From Calditerrivibrio sp. (lineage in GTDB: Bacteria; Chrysiogenota; Deferribacteres; Deferribacterales; Calditerrivibrionaceae), in assembly GCA_026415135.1 (NCBI GenBank), contig JAOAHS010000032.1, positions 1 to 64,000 of the forward strand: 64,000 nucleotides of DNA, in the 5' to 3' direction. A program made the translations under genes and the position numbers. The notes beneath the pieces were generated by a model. The model searched no databases, was not told the DNA's origin, and was given only the letters and a program-made list of their open reading frames with translations. Shown here piece after piece: positions 60,890 through 64,000 of this stretch (positions within the stretch are counted from its first letter, which is position 1; every line of letters starts with the position of its first letter).

Positions 60890-61747
60890 TTAATTTTTAT
60901 GACTTAGAAATGCCATCTTACTTGTCGTCCTAACTTTACCATTATCATCTATATAAAATTTACCACCATAAGGGTCAACAGGAATAGCAGTTAAATATTT
61001 TAATTCTACAAGTCTCTCCAATGTAGGTATATCTTTGTGATTCTCCTGATACTTTTTAAGTGCTATCTCAATCTCATATATAGCCTCAAGAGCCTTTAAT
61101 CTTGTCTCATACTGTTTTTTGATCTCCTCTTTTCTTGTCATTTTTATCATTGTTTTCAAATAACTTATCCCTAACGCAGTCTCCCCTCCTTCATAAAGAT
61201 ACCTTGCAGCAAGGTTTGCAAAAAGTGGTGACCCTGAAAGCTCAGAAGCTTTTTGATAATATACTGAAGCAGTCTTATAATCTTTTAGGAAATAGGCATT
61301 ATTAAACCCCAAATAAAAAGGTATTTTAAAATCCCATGATCTATACTTAAAAACATATTCCAATATCCTATTTACCTCTCTAACCCTACCTATATCCCAA
61401 GTAAACGTAGCCTGTGCAAAATAATAAATATCTTCGTTGTAAGGGTTTAGTAAAACTGATGTCTCGACTGTCCTATATAGGTTATAATATTCGACCTCAT
61501 CAAATCTCCCCCTGATTAAAAACTCCACCTTACCACCATAGTAAACAATAGATTTAAATGACAAATAATCCCCCAAAAACCATCTGTATTCCCCCACCAA
61601 AGCCTTATAAAGCCTACCTGATGGGGTATATCCAAGTTTTTGTATAGTAGATTTTTGCTTCATAAGGTTATGGTAGTCAGGGATATAGAAAATATACACC
61701 ACTATTAAAAGAAATAGCGACAAGAGATATCCCCTGTAACCAGACAT
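60890..61747 (-). CDS. Membrane-anchored TPR protein with pseudopilin-like tail
   Basis: The 285-residue protein has an N-terminal membrane anchor (about 6-22), TPR-like helices (about 75-220) and a C-terminal segment IPVDPYGGKFYIDDNGKVRT, similar to the calcium-binding tail of type II secretion major pseudopilins. It lies between the ABC-2 permease and its ATPase with near-zero spacing, so it is probably a third component of that exporter. I do not recognise a named family. Confidence 0.72.
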   Translation of the reverse strand: MSGYRGYLLSLFLLIVVYIFYIPDYHNLMKQKSTIQKLGYTPSGRLYKALVGEYRWFLGDYLSFKSIVYYGGKVEFLIRGRFDEVEYYNLYRTVETSVLLNPYNEDIYYFAQATFTWDIGRVREVNRILEYVFKYRSWDFKIPFYLGFNNAYFLKDYKTASVYYQKASELSGSPLFANLAARYLYEGGETALGISYLKTMIKMTRKEEIKKQYETRLKALEAIYEIEIALKKYQENHKDIPTLERLVELKYLTAIPVDPYGGKFYIDDNGKVRTTSKMAFLSHKN

Positions 61748-61748
61748 A

Positions 61749-62534
61749 TTAATATAGATCCCTTTTATTAAATATTATTATAGCAGACACCAAAACTATC
61801 GAAGTATAAATAACAAAATATATCAGCATCCCTGTCAACATTCCCTGTTCTAACGGTAAAGAATAACTTGCATAAGCGGTATAGTCAAAAGATGAAAAGT
61901 TTGGAAAAGTATAATATGCAAATATGACAGTGTTTTTTATAAAAAGATTGAAGTCACTCCCCTCTTTGGTAACAAAATCAAACATCCCTTGGGTAGCATT
62001 ACCTATGAGATACACTGCCATTGTCAAAAAAATCGGTGTAAAGAATGATGTAGAAAATGAGGCAAACAAAAAAGTAAAGGAAAGCAACAAAGTATATTTC
62101 AAAAAAGTAGCAATATAAGCAATAAATACCTTATCCCATTGAAGTGGTAGATCCGACTTATAAAGACTGGCGGAAATTTTTATAGTAAAATAACCCAAGA
62201 TAGCATTAACTATAGTAATTATTAGCAACACCAAAACAATCGCAACAAACCTCTGTAAAAGATAGTTTGTCCTTGAGATAGGGTAACTAACGACTGTATA
62301 TGTATATTTCCTTTCTATATCTCTCCATATTGTAATTGTTCCCCCAAATATGGCCATGAGTAACAAAATAAAAGAATTTAAAGACAACGACATCGTAATA
62401 GATATCTCCTGCAACTGCCTCATAGAAAAATAGCTAAAAATCGGTACAAAGGCGTAAAGACCAATAAAACAAATAAGCACTATAATCATTCTATCAAAAA
62501 AAAGTGATTTTAGCGTATACCTCAATAAAGACAT
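61749..62534 (-). CDS. ABC-2-type transporter permease
   Basis: The 261-residue protein has about six membrane helices. Its N-terminus (MSLLRYTLKSLFFDRMIIVL) and a loop with IWRDIERKYTYTVVSYPISR are typical of ABC-2/NatB-like permeases. The partner ATPase is at 59989-60879. The start at 62534 follows GGGGAG; an in-frame ATG 21 codons earlier has no ribosome binding site and adds a polar extension. The exported substrate is unknown; the adjacent O-antigen-ligase-type gene is a weak hint to surface material. Confidence 0.82.
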   Translation of the reverse strand: MSLLRYTLKSLFFDRMIIVLICFIGLYAFVPIFSYFSMRQLQEISITMSLSLNSFILLLMAIFGGTITIWRDIERKYTYTVVSYPISRTNYLLQRFVAIVLVLLIITIVNAILGYFTIKISASLYKSDLPLQWDKVFIAYIATFLKYTLLLSFTFLFASFSTSFFTPIFLTMAVYLIGNATQGMFDFVTKEGSDFNLFIKNTVIFAYYTFPNFSSFDYTAYASYSLPLEQGMLTGMLIYFVIYTSIVLVSAIIIFNKRDLY

Positions 62535-62604
62535 GTTGTACTCCCCAGTGTATTCTTTGAGCTTTAGAATAATATTAGCCCCATATTTCATTGTCAAGTT
62601 TTTA

Positions 62605-64000
62605 TTAGGGTGACTTTATCTTTTTACTCATTACTTCATCTAACCTTTTCATAAGTTCATTTATTTTATCCTCATCTGGAAGCAGGTTATAAAACTCCAC
62701 GTAGCTTTTAGAAAACTTAAGCCTCGAATTAATAGCAAAAAGGAAAAAGGCAGCATCACTCATAGGATAATACCTTATCGATTTTTTATAATAAGTCTCT
62801 GCTATATCATATTTCCTACCCAAAGTATACCAAAAACCCAACATAGTATAATAGTACCAGATCTCTTTTTTTGACAATTGCTCCGTTGTTAACTTTATAA
62901 GCCTTTCTGACTCTCCGGAGTCAAAACTGATTAGTTTATTGTATATATCCTCATTAGCTGTAGATTTTGTCAAATATAGTTTATCACCAAAGATCTTTTT
63001 GATAATATCTTTTTGTTTTTTCATCAGATAAACCTCTTTAGATTTATAACCAAATATCGACTCATTCAGCTTGAATACCGCCTCATAATTATCTTTTTTA
63101 TAAAATTCAATCAATATAGGATATTCATACGAAAGAAAGACAAAGAGCACCGTAGTAACAATAAACATAACCGATTTAACACAAATAATAAAGGTTTTGC
63201 AGCCCCTGTTACACTCATTGTTCTGTTTTACCATATACTTTTGGGGGTCAAAAAGTTTTGATAAAAAAACTGCAAACAAGACCCCGATCAAAGGGTACCT
63301 GAATTCCCACTCAAAAAAGAATTGAACAAGGTAAAGGATTATCAAAGCTAAGAAAGGTAGCTTATAATTTTTTACCCCCTTTAAATTAGTAAGCCCCTTA
63401 TAAAATGCATATAAAATCAAGAAAAAAAATAAAAGACCACCTTCAACAAGTATTTGTAAAAACTCATTATGACCATAAGTAAAGTTACCTAAATTTTCAT
63501 AACTAAAACCTGTTATCTCTATTGCCTTTAACTGATAAGGGTAATTAAAATACTTAAAATTTTCAAACCCCCACCCTAAAATAGGTTTTTCCAAAAACAT
63601 AAAAAGCTGTGCAAGCCAAATATTTAACCTCGAATCTATAGAAGAAAGCTGGTTCATAGAATCCTGAATAGTTTTAAAAACAACATCATGATCCGACAAG
63701 AATTGATAGACTATAAACATAAAAATGTAGCAAGTCAAAAATGAAACATTGTATTTCCATAACCTGTTGTTCTTTTTATAATTAATATAAATTATTAAAA
63801 GAATAGCCAGCAATACACCTAAAAAAGAGGCTCTTGAGGTAGTCATTATTCCCACATAAGCAAAATATAATTTCAAGAACATTATATACCATCTATACCT
63901 GACATCTTTTTTATGATTATAAAAATAAAAAAGGAGTAATAAGCCAGTATTGATAAAAAGTGCACTAATATTTTGCTGATGCAAGAATCCATTAGCCGTA
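62605..64000 (-). CDS. O-antigen ligase/polymerase (Wzy_C) family protein, 5' truncated by window
   Basis: The frame stays open to the right window edge, so the true start lies outside; at least 465 residues are visible. It has many membrane helices, the Wzy_C-type periplasmic loop (ILGWGFENFKYF, then FTYGHNEFLQILVEGG with the conserved His) and a C-terminal TPR-like tail (about 335-459 of the visible part). Proteins of this kind join or polymerise O-antigen or other glycans. The polysaccharide locus at 28.4-39.3 kb lacks an obvious polymerase, so this could serve it, but the distance argues for caution. Confidence 0.8.
   Translation of the reverse strand, partial: TANGFLHQQNISALFINTGLLLLFYFYNHKKDVRYRWYIMFLKLYFAYVGIMTTSRASFLGVLLAILLIIYINYKKNNRLWKYNVSFLTCYIFMFIVYQFLSDHDVVFKTIQDSMNQLSSIDSRLNIWLAQLFMFLEKPILGWGFENFKYFNYPYQLKAIEITGFSYENLGNFTYGHNEFLQILVEGGLLFFFLILYAFYKGLTNLKGVKNYKLPFLALIILYLVQFFFEWEFRYPLIGVLFAVFLSKLFDPQKYMVKQNNECNRGCKTFIICVKSVMFIVTTVLFVFLSYEYPILIEFYKKDNYEAVFKLNESIFGYKSKEVYLMKKQKDIIKKIFGDKLYLTKSTANEDIYNKLISFDSGESERLIKLTTEQLSKKEIWYYYTMLGFWYTLGRKYDIAETYYKKSIRYYPMSDAAFFLFAINSRLKFSKSYVEFYNLLPDEDKINELMKRLDEVMSKKIKSP

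Noticed and set aside
1-64000. Search by eye for tRNA, rRNA, riboswitch and insertion-sequence signatures
   Set aside because: No TΨC-arm-like sequence with matching acceptor stem, no ribosomal RNA core sequence, no transposase gene and no flanking terminal repeats were recognised. Small or divergent RNAs could be missed without a covariance search.

Overview
The window is an AT-rich, gene-dense chromosomal segment from a Gram-negative bacterium. It carries flagellar-type regulators (FlhG-like ATPase, FleS/FleR-like pair), two sigma-54 activators, menaquinone-type genes (UbiE/MenG and UbiD), a TRAP solute-binding protein, a surface-polysaccharide locus and several anaerobe-style redox genes. 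This mix, with the low G+C, fits a motile respiratory anaerobe such as a member of the Deferribacterota (Calditerrivibrio or Deferribacter-like). That placement is an inference from gene content; no rRNA gene is present to prove it. I saw no tRNA, rRNA, CRISPR array or insertion sequence.

Layout. 0.4-5.6 kb (leftward): peroxiredoxin, ferritin, bifunctional Rel, RecJ. 5.7-10.9 kb (rightward): a DUF2318/FtsX/ABC-ATPase operon that also encodes a histidine kinase and an NtrC-type activator, then a small His/Met-containing exported protein. Nearly identical sigma-54-type promoters precede both the operon and the small protein gene. 10.9-16.9 kb: SRPBCC-epimerase fusion, membrane protein, SRPBCC protein, CcdA, ornithine-cyclodeaminase-family enzyme with a 52-residue follower, and an orphan Tat-exported TRAP binding protein. 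17.0-21.7 kb: P-type cation ATPase and an FlhG-PilZ-DUF4388 fusion. 21.7-24.8 kb: DUF362 ferredoxin-like protein, aldehyde dehydrogenase, DUF2905 protein, cold-shock protein.

24.9-28.4 kb (leftward) is the most unusual block. Five tightly packed genes encode a cytosolic binding-protein-like product (DUF1858-type N-terminus, no signal peptide), a HypB/UreG-like P-loop GTPase, an ABC ATPase with no membrane partner, a Cys-rich zinc-ribbon-like protein and a YgbA_NO-family protein, behind an FNR/DNR-like box. It looks like an intracellular maturation or metal/cofactor machine made from transporter-type parts.

28.4-39.3 kb (leftward) is a polysaccharide locus: WbpB-, WbpD- and WbpI-like nucleotide-sugar enzymes, two DegT aminotransferases, three glycosyltransferases, an acyltransferase and a flippase. 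It is interrupted by one opposite-strand coiled-coil gene with a 42-bp tandem repeat. 39.4-45.2 kb (rightward): a long TPR lipoprotein-like or periplasmic protein overlapping a FleS/FlgS-like kinase and FleR/FlgR-like activator, then an exported protein. 45.4-51.4 kb: quinone oxidoreductase, and (leftward) a hybrid histidine kinase leading a polar-amino-acid ABC operon that lacks its ATPase. 51.5-58.4 kb (rightward): HAD phosphatase, a ChpT/Spo0B-like degenerate kinase, a CheY-like receiver, an HDOD protein and a SpoIIE-type phosphatase, then UbiE, UbiD and endonuclease III. 58.4-64 kb (leftward): a second RecJ, an ABC-2 exporter cluster with an interposed TPR protein, and a truncated O-antigen-ligase/polymerase-type protein.

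A window-wide pattern is that several operon-leading genes have no Shine-Dalgarno sequence but do have a good -35/-10 promoter whose -10 box ends only 6-7 bases before the ATG. This suggests that leaderless transcripts are common here.
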